DNA of 34,055 bases from Pseudomonadaceae bacterium. Lineage in GTDB: Bacteria; Pseudomonadota; Gammaproteobacteria; Pseudomonadales; Pseudomonadaceae. Each line of letters starts with the position of its first letter. Within the stretch, counting starts at the first letter, position 1. The position numbers and the translations under genes were made by a program. The notes below the pieces were generated by a model. It made no database searches. It was not told where the DNA came from and saw only the letters and a program-made list of their open reading frames with translations. The stretch covers positions 1 through 34,055 of the forward strand of contig JAIETJ010000124.1 of NCBI GenBank assembly GCA_019745275.1, written 5' to 3'. Positions 6,761-15,612 of this stretch are shown here, in pieces.

Positions 6761-9706
6761 ATGAGTTTGCCGTCGCTGATCCGCGTGCCCGAGTGCCTTA
6801 ACGCCACCCTTGAGCTGGCTGAGAACACTTGGCTGGCCGCAGTCACGGCGCTGGCCGGCAGTGCCTTGGCGCGTTGGCAGGCGTGGCCCGCACCGCGTCA
6901 GGCGGCCTTTGCGCGGGTGTTGGCGGCCAGCGATTTTGTTAGCGAACAGGCCAGCCGTGACCCGCTGATGCTGCTCGACTTGGCCGACTCAGGCGAGCTA
7001 GAGCGCCGCTTGGCGCCCGGCGAGTTGCGCGAGCAAATCCAGGCCGCCCTAACGCAGTGCGCCAGCGAAGATGAGTTGGCGCGTTTGCTGCGTCGTCTGC
7101 GCAATCGGCAACAACTGCGGATCATTTGGCGCGATGTGAATCGCTCGGCCGAACTGCGCGAGACCTGCGTCGATCTCACCGACATGGCCGAAGTTTGTAT
7201 CGATCTGGCCTATCACTGGCTGTATGCCCGGCACTGCGAACAGTTTGGTACGCCGACCGGCGCGCGCAGTGGCGAGGCCCAGCACATGGTGGTGCTGGGG
7301 ATGGGCAAACTGGGCGCCCATGAGCTGAACCTGTCCTCGGATATTGACCTGATTTTTGCCTACGCCGAGGGCGGCGAAACCTGCGGGGTGAAGCGCCCGC
7401 TGGATAACCAAGAGTTTTTTATTCGCCTCGGCCAGCGGCTGATCAAGGCCTTGGACGCGATTACCGTGGATGGTTTCGTGTTTCGTGTCGATATGCGCCT
7501 GCGCCCATACGGCACCGGCGGCGCGCTGGTGTTGAGTTTTAATGCGCTTGAGCAGTATTACCAAGATCAGGGGCGCGACTGGGAACGCTACGCAATGATC
7601 AAGGCGCGGGTGGTGGCTGGCGATCAGCAGGCGGGTAAGCGCTTGTTGGAGATGCTCCTGCCGTTCGTCTACCGGCGCTACTTGGACTTTTCCGCCATCG
7701 AAGCGCTGCGCGCGATGAAGCAACTGATTCAGCAGGAAGTGCGCCGCAAAGGCATGGCCGAGAACATCAAGCTCGGTGCTGGCGGCATTCGTGAAGTGGA
7801 GTTTATTGCCCAGGCATTCCAGTTGATTCACGGTGGCCGTGACCTTAGCTTGCAGCATCGACCACTGCTCAAGGTGCTTAATGTGCTGGAAGGGCAGGGT
7901 TATTTACCGCCGGCAGTGGTGACCGAGCTGCGCGAGGGCTACGAGTTTCTGCGCTACACCGAGCACGCCCTGCAAACCTTGGCGGACCGGCAAACCCAGA
8001 TGCTCCCCGACGGCGCGCTGGAGCGTGAGCGGGTGGCGTTTATTATGGGCTTTGCCGACTGGCCGAGTTTTCATCAGCAATTGCTGTACTGGCGTGGTCG
8101 GGTCGATTGGCATTTCCGTCAGGTGATCGCCGATCCCGACGAGGTTGAGGGCGAAGCCGCGCTCGCTTGCGTGGGGGTCGAGTGGTTGCCCTTGTGGGAA
8201 GACTCGCTGGATGACGAGGCCGCGTGCCGGCAATTGACCGAAGCCGGTTTTGTCGATGCACAAGCCAGCTTGCAGCGGCTGGTCGGCCTGCGCAGTGGCG
8301 GTCAGGTGCGCGCCATGCAGCGCCTCGGCCGCGAGCGTTTGGATGCGTTTATTCCACGCTTGTTGGCTCAGGCCGTGGAGCACGCGCAACCCGACTTGGT
8401 GCTTGAACGGGTGTTGCCGTTGGTGGAAACCGTGGTGCGTCGCTCGGCGTATTTGTTGCTGCTCAGCGAAAATCCCACGGCCATGCAACGCCTGCTCAGG
8501 TTGTGCACCGCCAGCCCGTGGATTGCCGAGCAGATGACCCGTTTCCCTTCGCTGCTCGACGAGCTACTGAATGAGGCGCGGCTATTTAAACCGCCGCTGG
8601 CCCCGGAGTTGGCGGCCGAGTTGCGCGAGCGTTTGATGCGCATTCCCGAAGACGATCTTGAGCAACAAATGGAGGCGCTGCGGCACTTTAAGTTAGCCCA
8701 TCGCTTGCGCGTGGCCGCCTCGGAAATCGCCGGCACCTTGCCGCTAATGAAAGTTAGTGACTATTTAACCTGGCTGGCCGAGGCGATTATCGAGCAGGTG
8801 TTGGCGCTGGCGTGGCGCCAGACGGTGAGCAAATACGGTACGCCCAAACGTGCCGATGGCAGCCTGTGCGCCCCGGATTTCATCATTGTCGGTTACGGCA
8901 AGGTCGGCGGTATCGAACTGGGCCACGGCTCGGATTTGGACTTGGTGTTTATCCATGATGGCGACCCGCAGGCGGAAACCGACGGGCTTAAGGCCATCGA
9001 TGGCGCGCAATTTTTCACCCGTTTAGGCCAGCGGATCATCCATTTGCTCACCGCGCAAACCAACTCTGGGCAGCTCTATGAAGTGGATATGCGTCTGCGT
9101 CCGTCCGGCGCCTCGGGCTTGCTGGTTAGCTCGCTGGGCGCCTTTGTCCGCTACCAAGAGAGCGAGGCCTGGACGTGGGAGCATCAAGCCTTAGTCCGTG
9201 CTCGAGTCTTGGTCGGCTGCCCGCGAGTGGCGGCGGCATTCGAGGCGATTCGAGCGCAAGTGCTGAGCCGCCAGCGTGATCTCGAGCCGCTGCGGCTAGA
9301 AGTCAGCGAGATGCGCGCGAAGATGCGCGACAACCTCGGCAGCCGGGAAACGGCAGCCGGCACTGCGGCCAATGCCTTCGAAGCCACGGCGCAGTTCGAC
9401 CTCAAGCAGGACGCCGGCGGTATCGTTGATATCGAATTTATGGTGCAATACGCGGCTCTGGCGTGGTCGCACGAGCACCCAGAGTTGCTCCAATACACCG
9501 ATAACATGCGAATTCTGGATGGTCTGCAGCAGGTCGGCAGGCTGTCTGCAGCAGATGTTTTGCTGCTGCAAGAGGCTTACAAAACGTATCGCGCCGCCGC
9601 CCATCGGCAAGCACTGCAAAAGCAGCCGGGGCTGGTCAGCGGCGAACAGTTTCACCCAGAGCGCCACGCGGTAATGCGTATCTGGCATGAGTTGGGCTTG
9701 AGCTGA
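6761..9706 (+). CDS. glnE: Bifunctional glutamine synthetase adenylyltransferase/deadenylase
   Basis: GlnE switches glutamine synthetase activity by attaching AMP to a tyrosine (C-terminal domain) or removing it by phosphorolysis (N-terminal domain), in response to PII. It has 981 residues, the usual family length. Both nucleotidyltransferase domains show the G-x-GK-x-G...D-x-D signature: GMGKLGAHELNLSSDIDL from about residue 180 and GYGKVGGIELGHGSDLDL from about residue 711. Each has its following RPYGTGG or RPSGASG loop (DMRLRP). The ATG at 6761 has AGAGGA seven bases upstream. The gene is divergent from aceE and followed after 42 bases by ilvE. Confidence 0.97.
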   Translation: MSLPSLIRVPECLNATLELAENTWLAAVTALAGSALARWQAWPAPRQAAFARVLAASDFVSEQASRDPLMLLDLADSGELERRLAPGELREQIQAALTQCASEDELARLLRRLRNRQQLRIIWRDVNRSAELRETCVDLTDMAEVCIDLAYHWLYARHCEQFGTPTGARSGEAQHMVVLGMGKLGAHELNLSSDIDLIFAYAEGGETCGVKRPLDNQEFFIRLGQRLIKALDAITVDGFVFRVDMRLRPYGTGGALVLSFNALEQYYQDQGRDWERYAMIKARVVAGDQQAGKRLLEMLLPFVYRRYLDFSAIEALRAMKQLIQQEVRRKGMAENIKLGAGGIREVEFIAQAFQLIHGGRDLSLQHRPLLKVLNVLEGQGYLPPAVVTELREGYEFLRYTEHALQTLADRQTQMLPDGALERERVAFIMGFADWPSFHQQLLYWRGRVDWHFRQVIADPDEVEGEAALACVGVEWLPLWEDSLDDEAACRQLTEAGFVDAQASLQRLVGLRSGGQVRAMQRLGRERLDAFIPRLLAQAVEHAQPDLVLERVLPLVETVVRRSAYLLLLSENPTAMQRLLRLCTASPWIAEQMTRFPSLLDELLNEARLFKPPLAPELAAELRERLMRIPEDDLEQQMEALRHFKLAHRLRVAASEIAGTLPLMKVSDYLTWLAEAIIEQVLALAWRQTVSKYGTPKRADGSLCAPDFIIVGYGKVGGIELGHGSDLDLVFIHDGDPQAETDGLKAIDGAQFFTRLGQRIIHLLTAQTNSGQLYEVDMRLRPSGASGLLVSSLGAFVRYQESEAWTWEHQALVRARVLVGCPRVAAAFEAIRAQVLSRQRDLEPLRLEVSEMRAKMRDNLGSRETAAGTAANAFEATAQFDLKQDAGGIVDIEFMVQYAALAWSHEHPELLQYTDNMRILDGLQQVGRLSAADVLLLQEAYKTYRAAAHRQALQKQPGLVSGEQFHPERHAVMRIWHELGLS

Positions 9707-9748
9707 TGGTCCAATCTGCCAACAATCAAACAATAGGAGCAGGCAACT

Positions 9749-10672
9749 ATGTCGATGGCTGATCGTGATGGCGTTATTTGGTATGACGGTGAACTGGTGC
9801 CGTGGCGCGATGCCACCACCCACGTATTAACCCATACCCTGCATTACGGCATGGGCGTGTTTGAGGGCGTGCGCGCCTACAACACCCCAGAAGGCACGGC
9901 CATCTTCCGCCTCGAAGCGCACACCGATCGCTTGTTCGATTCGGCGCACATCATGAACATGAAAATTCCTTTCACTAAGGAAGAACTCAACGAGGCGACC
10001 CGCGCCGCCGTCCGTGAGAACAACCTGGAAAGCGCTTATATCCGCCCGATGGTGTTCTACGGATCGGAAGCCATGGGCCTGCGCGCCACCGGCCTGAAAG
10101 TGCGGGTGATAGTCGCGGCCTGGCATTGGGGTGCGTACATGGGTGAAGAGGCCCTGAAGACCGGGATTAAAGTGCGTACCAGCTCCTTTACCCGCCATCA
10201 CGTGAACATCTCGATGACTCGCGCCAAGGCCAACGGCAACTACATCAATTCGATGTTGGCGCTGCAAGAAGCCATCTCTGGCGGCGCCGACGAGGCCATG
10301 CTGCTGGACACCGAAGGCTATGTAGCGGAAGGCTCGGGCGAGAACATCTTCTTGGTGCGCAATGGCGTGGTCTACACCCCGGAAGTGACCTCGTGCCTGA
10401 ATGGCATCACCCGTAACACCATTCTGACCCTCGCTGCCGAGCTGGGCATTCAGGTGATCGAGAAACGCATCACCCGTGATGAGGTGTATATCGCCGACGA
10501 GGCCTTCTTCACCGGCACCGCCGCCGAAGTCACGCCGATCCGCGAAGTCGATGGCCGCACCATTGGCATTGGCAGCCGTGGCCCGGTCACTGAGAAGCTG
10601 CAGAAGGCTTACTTCGACTTGGTCACTGGTCAGACCAGCGCGCACCCTGAGTGGCGCACGCTGGTTAAATGA
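9749..10672 (+). CDS. ilvE: Branched-chain amino acid aminotransferase
   Basis: This fold-type IV PLP aminotransferase catalyses the last step of leucine, isoleucine and valine synthesis and the first of their breakdown, using glutamate/2-oxoglutarate. It has 307 residues, which is normal. The PLP lysine is K160 in MTRAKANGNYINSML. Other conserved segments are GMGVFEGVRAY, EGSGENIFLV and the GTAAEVTPIREVDGR loop near the end. The ATG is preceded by AGGAG 9 bases upstream. Only 42 bases separate it from glnE, so they are probably co-transcribed. Two nested palindromes follow the gene, which suggests the transcript ends or is processed there. Confidence 0.96.
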   Translation: MSMADRDGVIWYDGELVPWRDATTHVLTHTLHYGMGVFEGVRAYNTPEGTAIFRLEAHTDRLFDSAHIMNMKIPFTKEELNEATRAAVRENNLESAYIRPMVFYGSEAMGLRATGLKVRVIVAAWHWGAYMGEEALKTGIKVRTSSFTRHHVNISMTRAKANGNYINSMLALQEAISGGADEAMLLDTEGYVAEGSGENIFLVRNGVVYTPEVTSCLNGITRNTILTLAAELGIQVIEKRITRDEVYIADEAFFTGTAAEVTPIREVDGRTIGIGSRGPVTEKLQKAYFDLVTGQTSAHPEWRTLVK

Positions 10673-10703
10673 AGCTACTGCGCTAGGCCATGCGGCGTTG
10701 AAG

Positions 10704-10796
10704 GTCGGCTCGGACTGCTCATTTACAGCTCGTAAACTCCGCGTCCTCGCCGACTTTCGCCTTGCATCGCCGTCGCTCGCGACGCTTCATGCAAGG
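10704..10796. repeat. Two nested palindromes after ilvE, probably a dispersed intergenic repeat
   Basis: The first structure (10704-10754) nests three short stems: GTCGGC/GCCGAC outside, GGAC/GTCC next and TTTAC/GTAAA round an AGCTC loop. The second (10760-10796) pairs CCTTGCAT with ATGCAAGG outside and CGTCGC with GCGACG inside, round a 2-base loop. The text resembles intergenic sequence I remember from other Pseudomonas loci. Together they fill most of the 168-base gap before waaF and could act as a transcription or RNA-stability boundary. Confidence 0.6.
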
Positions 10797-10840
10797 GCAT
10801 GAACACTTGATCCGCCTCTTCGGTCGTTTCTGGAATTAGC

Positions 10841-11875
10841 ATGAACATACTGATCATTGGCCCCAGCTGGGTCGGCGACATGGTGATGGCGCAGACACTG
10901 TTTGAGTGCCTGCAGCAGCGTCATCCCGGCTGTGCGATTGACGTGCTGGCACCCGAGTGGAGCCGGCCGATTCTCGAGCGCATGCCGCAGGTGCGTAACA
11001 CCCTGAGCTTCCCGCTCGGCCATGGCGTGCTGGATATCGCTAGCCGTCGGCGCATCGGCAAGGGCTTGGCCGGTCAATACGATCAGGCGATCTTGCTGCC
11101 CAACTCGCTGAAATCTGCCTTGCTGCCGTGGTTCGCCGGGATTGCCAAACGCACCGGCTGGAAGGGCGAGATGCGCTACGGTCTGCTCAACGACCTGCGC
11201 ACGCTGGACAAAGACCGCTACCCGCTGATGATCGAACGCTTTATGGCGCTGGCCTTCGAGCCGGGGGCCGCGTTGCCGCAGCCGTATCCGCGGCCGAGCT
11301 TGCAGATAGACCCGCTCAGTCGCGACGCGGCCTTGGCCAAGTTTGCCTTGAGTCTCGATCGCCCGGTGCTGGCCCTGTGTCCCGGTGCCGAGTTCGGCGA
11401 GGCCAAACGCTGGCCCGCCGAGTATTACGCCAAGGTCGCCGAGCTGAAAATCCGTGCCGGCTGGCAGGTTTGGTTGTTTGGCTCGCAGAACGATCATCCG
11501 GGCGGTGAAGACATCCGCATGCGCCTGATTCCGGGCCTGCGCGAAGAGTGCGTAAACCTGTCTGGCGCCACCTCGCTGGCCGAAGCCATCGACTTAATGT
11601 CCTGCGCCTCGGCAGTGGTGGCCAATGATTCCGGCTTGATGCACGTGGCCGCCGCGCTGAACCGGCCGCTGGTGGCGGTGTACGGCTCGACTTCGCCGCA
11701 GTTCACCCCGCCCTTGGCCGATCAGGTCGAGATCGTGCGGCTCGGCCTTGAATGCAGCCCGTGCTTCGAGCGTACTTGCCGCTTCGGTCACTACGACTGC
11801 TTGCGTCAGCTCAAGCCGCGTCCGGTCATGGAGGCGCTGGAGCGCTTAGTCAGCGATCCGGTAGAGGTGCAATAG
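10841..11875 (+). CDS. waaF: ADP-heptose:LPS heptosyltransferase II
   Basis: WaaF adds the second L-glycero-D-manno-heptose to the LPS inner core on the cytoplasmic face of the inner membrane. It has 344 residues and belongs to GT family 9. The N-terminus MNILIIGPSWVGDMVMAQTL is the WaaF signature. The donor-binding half includes LALCPGAEFGEAKRWP and VVANDSGLMHVAAALNRPLVAVYGSTSP, followed by the CSPCFERTCRFGHYDCL cysteine cluster typical of WaaF. It is the first gene of the long LPS-core operon; the promoter must lie in or before the palindromic gap. The downstream gene starts 2 bases after its stop. Confidence 0.96.
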   Translation: MNILIIGPSWVGDMVMAQTLFECLQQRHPGCAIDVLAPEWSRPILERMPQVRNTLSFPLGHGVLDIASRRRIGKGLAGQYDQAILLPNSLKSALLPWFAGIAKRTGWKGEMRYGLLNDLRTLDKDRYPLMIERFMALAFEPGAALPQPYPRPSLQIDPLSRDAALAKFALSLDRPVLALCPGAEFGEAKRWPAEYYAKVAELKIRAGWQVWLFGSQNDHPGGEDIRMRLIPGLREECVNLSGATSLAEAIDLMSCASAVVANDSGLMHVAAALNRPLVAVYGSTSPQFTPPLADQVEIVRLGLECSPCFERTCRFGHYDCLRQLKPRPVMEALERLVSDPVEVQ

Positions 11876-11877
11876 TT

Positions 11878-12939
11878 TTGCGGGTATTGCTGATCAAGAC
11901 CTCGTCCTTGGGCGACGTGATTCATAGCCTGCCGGCGCTGACCGATGCGGCGCGGGCGATTCCCGGCATTCAGTTTGACTGGGTGGTGGAGGAGGGCTTT
12001 GCCGAGATTCCTCGCTGGCACCCCGCCGTTGCTCAAGTGATCCCGGTGGCGCTGCGGCGCTGGCGCAAGCACCTTTGGCAAACCCTACGCAGCGGCGAGT
12101 GGGCAGCGTTCAAGCAGCGTTTGCAAGCAGCCGATTATGATTTGGTGATTGATGCGCAGGGCTTGCTAAAGAGCGCGCTGCTGACTTGTTACGTCAAAGC
12201 GCCGGTTGCTGGGCTGGATCGTCACTCTGCCCGTGAACCGCTGGCCGCACGTTTCTATGCGCGTCCACAGCCGGTGGCGTGGGGGCAGCATGCGGTGGAA
12301 CGGGTGCGCCAGTTATTTGCCCAAACACTGGGTTATCCGTTGCCGTCCGGCGTTGGCGACTACGGTTTAAGTCGTGCGCGCTTGGCCGGTGATGCAGTCG
12401 CTGCGCCCTACGTGCTGTTTCTGCATGGCACGACTTGGGCGACCAAGCATTGGCCCGAAGCCTATTGGCGCCAGTTAGCTGAGCGCTTGAATGGGCAAGG
12501 CCAGGCGGTGCAGTTGCCGTGGGGCAATGCCGAGGAACAGGCGCGCGCCGTGCGCTTGGCGCAGGGTCTAGAGCATGTGACGGTGTTGCCGAAATTGAAT
12601 CTGGCCGGGGTGGCCAAAGTGGTGGCCGGTGCTCGCGCTTGCGTGGCGGTGGACACCGGCCTCGGACATTTGGCCGCCGCCTTGGATGTGCCAAGCCTGT
12701 CGTTATACGGCCCGACCAATCCAGGCTTTACCGGTGCGTATGGCCGCTCGCAGGTGCATCTGGCCAGCAACTTTGCCTGTGCTCCGTGCATGAAGAAAAC
12801 CTGTGCTTATCAACCGACCGCCGCCGAGCGCGCGCAGTTTGATCTGTCGCGCGAGTCACCGCTGTGCTTCACCCGCTTGTCGCCGCTGCACGTGGCCAGC
12901 CAGTTAGAGGCGCTGCTGTGCGCGTCGGAGAGTCGTTAA
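11878..12939 (+). CDS. waaC: ADP-heptose:LPS heptosyltransferase I, TTG start
   Basis: WaaC adds the first heptose to Kdo2-lipid A. From a TTG at 11878 the protein reads MRVLLIKTSSLGDVIHSLPAL, the canonical WaaC N-terminus, and has 353 residues. No ATG or GTG sits closer to this motif. AGAGGTG at 11863-11869, inside the waaF end, is well spaced as ribosome site. An in-frame GTT directly upstream cannot serve. The donor-site half includes LFLHGTTWATKHWP and AVDTGLGHLAAALDVPSLSLYGPTNP, plus a CAPCMKKTC cysteine cluster. Its TAA overlaps the waaG ATG by one base. Confidence 0.94.
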   Translation: MRVLLIKTSSLGDVIHSLPALTDAARAIPGIQFDWVVEEGFAEIPRWHPAVAQVIPVALRRWRKHLWQTLRSGEWAAFKQRLQAADYDLVIDAQGLLKSALLTCYVKAPVAGLDRHSAREPLAARFYARPQPVAWGQHAVERVRQLFAQTLGYPLPSGVGDYGLSRARLAGDAVAAPYVLFLHGTTWATKHWPEAYWRQLAERLNGQGQAVQLPWGNAEEQARAVRLAQGLEHVTVLPKLNLAGVAKVVAGARACVAVDTGLGHLAAALDVPSLSLYGPTNPGFTGAYGRSQVHLASNFACAPCMKKTCAYQPTAAERAQFDLSRESPLCFTRLSPLHVASQLEALLCASESR

Positions 12940-14060
12940 TGCAGTTGGCCTTTATTCTTTACAAATATTTCCCCTACGGCGGTTTGCAGCGCGACTTTAT
13001 CCGCATCGCCCTGGAGTGCCAGCAGCGTGGCCACGCTATTCGCGTGTATACGCCGATCTGGGAGGGTGAGGTGCCGGCCGGGTTCGAGGTGGTGGTGGTG
13101 CCGGTCAAGGCGCTGTTTAACCATAGACGCAACGAGAAACTGACAGCGTGGATCAAAGCCGACTTGCTTAAGCGTCCGGTTGATCGGGTGGTTGGCTTTA
13201 ACAAAATGCCCGGGCTGGATGTTTACTACGCCGCCGACGGTTGCTTCGAGGACAAGGCGCAAACCCTGCGCAACAGCCTGTACCGTCAGTGGGGCCGCTA
13301 CAAGCACTTTGCCGATTATGAACGGGCGGTATTTGCCCCCGAGTCTAAGACCGAAATCCTGATGATTTCTGAGGTGCAGCAACCGCTGTTTGTTAAGCAT
13401 TACGCCACCCAGACCGAGCGTTTTCATCTGCTGCCGCCGGGGATTACTCAAGACCGCCGCGCGCCAGCCAATGCCAGCGAGATTCGCGCCGAGTTTCGCC
13501 GCGAATTCAGCTTGGCCGAGACGGACTTGCTACTGGTGCAAATCGGCTCCGGCTTTAAAACCAAGGGTTTGGACCGCAGCCTCAAGGCGCTGGCCGCCTT
13601 GCCGTTAGAGCTCAAGCAGCGCACGCGGTTAATCGCCATTGGCCAGGACGATCCGTCCACGTTCAAGCTGCAAGCCAAGGCCTTGGGCGTGTCGGAACAG
13701 GTGAGTATTCTCAAGGGCCGTAGCGACATTCCACGGTTTTTGCTGGGGGCCGATTTACTGATTCATCCGGCCTATAACGAAAATACCGGCACCGTACTGC
13801 TGGAGGCCTTGGTCGCCGGCCTGCCGGTGTTGGTCAGCACGGTGTGCGGCTACGCGCATTATATTGCCGAGGCCGATTGCGGCCGGGTACTGCGCGAGCC
13901 GTTCGAGCAGGCGCAACTTAATCAGCAACTCTCGGCGATGCTTGGCGACGATGCTGGACGCGCCGCTTGGGGCGCTAATGGCTTGGCGTTTGCTGCCAAG
14001 GCTGATCTGTATTCCATGCCGCAGCACGCGGCCGATGTGATTGTGGCGGAGCGGGCATGA
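12939..14060 (+). CDS. waaG: LPS core glycosyltransferase WaaG (UDP-sugar:(heptosyl)LPS transferase)
   Basis: WaaG adds the first outer-core sugar to heptose II; in Pseudomonas this is reported to be galactosamine, in E. coli glucose. It has 373 residues, a GT-B fold and belongs to GT family 4. The N-terminus MQLAFILYKYFPYGGLQRDF is the WaaG signature. The acceptor-side motif FNKMPGLDVYYAADGCFEDKA is present. The donor site contains LIHPAYNENTGTVLLEALVAGLPVL, the EX7E pattern with N-E-N-T-G-T-V-L-L-E. The ATG overlaps the waaC stop (TAATG) and the stop overlaps waaP (ATGA), so translation is coupled along the operon. Confidence 0.95.
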   Translation: MQLAFILYKYFPYGGLQRDFIRIALECQQRGHAIRVYTPIWEGEVPAGFEVVVVPVKALFNHRRNEKLTAWIKADLLKRPVDRVVGFNKMPGLDVYYAADGCFEDKAQTLRNSLYRQWGRYKHFADYERAVFAPESKTEILMISEVQQPLFVKHYATQTERFHLLPPGITQDRRAPANASEIRAEFRREFSLAETDLLLVQIGSGFKTKGLDRSLKALAALPLELKQRTRLIAIGQDDPSTFKLQAKALGVSEQVSILKGRSDIPRFLLGADLLIHPAYNENTGTVLLEALVAGLPVLVSTVCGYAHYIAEADCGRVLREPFEQAQLNQQLSAMLGDDAGRAAWGANGLAFAAKADLYSMPQHAADVIVAERA

Positions 14061-14878
14061 AGTTGCAGTTGAGTGAGCCGTTTAAAACCTTGTGGCAGGG
14101 CCAGGACCCATTCGCCGGCGTCGAGGCTCTGCAAGGTGTGGTCTATCGCGAGCTGGAAGGCCGCCGCACGCTACGCACCGAGGTGGCTGGGCGCGGTTAT
14201 TTTGTGAAAATTCACCGCGGCATCGGCTGGGGTGAAATCGTCAAAAACCTACTCAGCGCCAAGTTGCCGGTGCTGGGTGCCGAGCAAGAATTAATTGCCA
14301 TTCAGCGCCTGCGTGAGGTCGGCGTGCCGAGCATGACCGCGGTGGCCTTTGGCGCGCGGGGCAACAATCCGGCGGCGCAGCATTCGTTTATCGTCACCGA
14401 AGAGTTGGCGCCAACCGTCAGTTTGGAAGACTTCAGTCTCGACTGGGTTAAGCAGCCGCCCGCCGTAAAGCTCAAGCACGCGCTGATCGCCGAGGTGGCG
14501 AAGATGACCGGCACCATGCACCGTGGCGGAGTTAATCACCGCGACTGTTATATCTGTCACTTCTTGCTGCACACCGATAAACCAGTGACGGCCGAAGACT
14601 TCAAGCTCTCGCTGATCGACCTGCACCGCGCCCAGACCCGCCCGGCGATTACCCGGCGCTGGCGCGATAAAGATCTGGCCGCGCTGTATTTCTCGGCGTT
14701 GGATATCGGCCTAACAAAGCGCGACAAGCTGCGCTTTGTTAAAGGCTACTTTGCCGCGACCAAAGGCCCGCAGCCATTGCGACAGACCTTGCGCGAAGAG
14801 GCGCGGCTGCTGGCTTGGCTGGAAGGCAAGGCGGTGAAGTTGTATGACCGCAAGCAGCGTTATGGGGATGCGCTCTGA
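14057..14878 (+). CDS. waaP: LPS heptose I kinase
   Basis: WaaP phosphorylates heptose I of the inner core using ATP; in Pseudomonas the core phosphates are important for outer-membrane integrity and probably for viability. It has 273 residues with a protein-kinase-like fold. The catalytic loop NHRDCYICHFLL places the catalytic Asp at D163, the same number I recall for P. aeruginosa WaaP. The metal-binding motif is LSLIDLHRAQ at about residue 192-201. An N-terminal Lys (YFVKIHRG) is the likely ATP contact. It overlaps waaG by 4 bases and the next kinase gene by one base. Confidence 0.95.
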   Translation: MKLQLSEPFKTLWQGQDPFAGVEALQGVVYRELEGRRTLRTEVAGRGYFVKIHRGIGWGEIVKNLLSAKLPVLGAEQELIAIQRLREVGVPSMTAVAFGARGNNPAAQHSFIVTEELAPTVSLEDFSLDWVKQPPAVKLKHALIAEVAKMTGTMHRGGVNHRDCYICHFLLHTDKPVTAEDFKLSLIDLHRAQTRPAITRRWRDKDLAALYFSALDIGLTKRDKLRFVKGYFAATKGPQPLRQTLREEARLLAWLEGKAVKLYDRKQRYGDAL

Positions 14879-15612
14879 TGGCAGCTTGGAAATTGGCGCC
14901 TGCCTACAGTCAGTTAAGCGAAGATTTTGGCAGCTTGGCGGCGGTGTTTGCGCTACAGGGAGAGCGCATCACTAAGGATGCGATCTCGGAAGTTATTCGT
15001 GTCGAACGTCAAGGTGTGCGCTATTACGTTAAGCGCTACCGCACTGCCGGCAAGGGCTTGCGGCGGTATTTGGCACGCACCCGGGTCACCACCGAGTGCC
15101 GTAATCTTAAGCGTTTTGGCAAATGGGATGTGCCTACCCCTGAAGTGGTGGCAGCCGGTTTGCAGCGGCATAACGGTGCCTTTGTGTGTGGTGCTCTGAT
15201 CACCCGTGAGTTGGTCGGCACGCAAGACTTGGCCTATCTGGTTAATCAGCGTGACCCGCGCTTACTTCAACCCGACTGGCTGCGTTCGGTCAGCCAGCAG
15301 GTGGCGGCTATTACCCGGCGCTTGCATGATCATCACTTCACCCATAACGATTTGAAATGGCGGAATTTGTTGGTCGATGAGGCCGGTAAGGTGTTTCTTA
15401 TCGATTGCCCGTCCGGCAGCTTTTGGTGGGGGCCGGTGCTCAGTTACCGGATCATTAAAGACCTAGCCTGCCTGGATAAAGTCGCCAAACAGCAACTGAC
15501 TCGCACCCAGCGCTTGCGTTTTTATTTGCAATATCGTGGCCGCGAGCGCCTGAATGGGTCGGACAAAAAACGTATTCGCAAGGTTGTGGGCTTTTTCGAG
15601 GGGCGCGAGTGA
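14878..15612 (+). CDS. wapP: LPS core heptose kinase, WapP-type
   Basis: This is a WaaP-family small-molecule kinase of 244 residues, placed as the gene I know as wapP in P. aeruginosa, thought to phosphorylate heptose II. The ATP-contact Lys is in YYVKRYR near residue 45. The catalytic loop HHFTHNDLKWRNLLV has the HxDLxxxN pattern intact (N-D-L-K-W-R-N). The metal-binding motif is VFLIDCPSGSFWW. The ATG at 14878 shares a base with the waaP stop (TGATG), and the end overlaps the next gene by GTGA. The substrate is inferred from gene order and family, not from residues. Confidence 0.85.
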   Translation: MAAWKLAPAYSQLSEDFGSLAAVFALQGERITKDAISEVIRVERQGVRYYVKRYRTAGKGLRRYLARTRVTTECRNLKRFGKWDVPTPEVVAAGLQRHNGAFVCGALITRELVGTQDLAYLVNQRDPRLLQPDWLRSVSQQVAAITRRLHDHHFTHNDLKWRNLLVDEAGKVFLIDCPSGSFWWGPVLSYRIIKDLACLDKVAKQQLTRTQRLRFYLQYRGRERLNGSDKKRIRKVVGFFEGRE

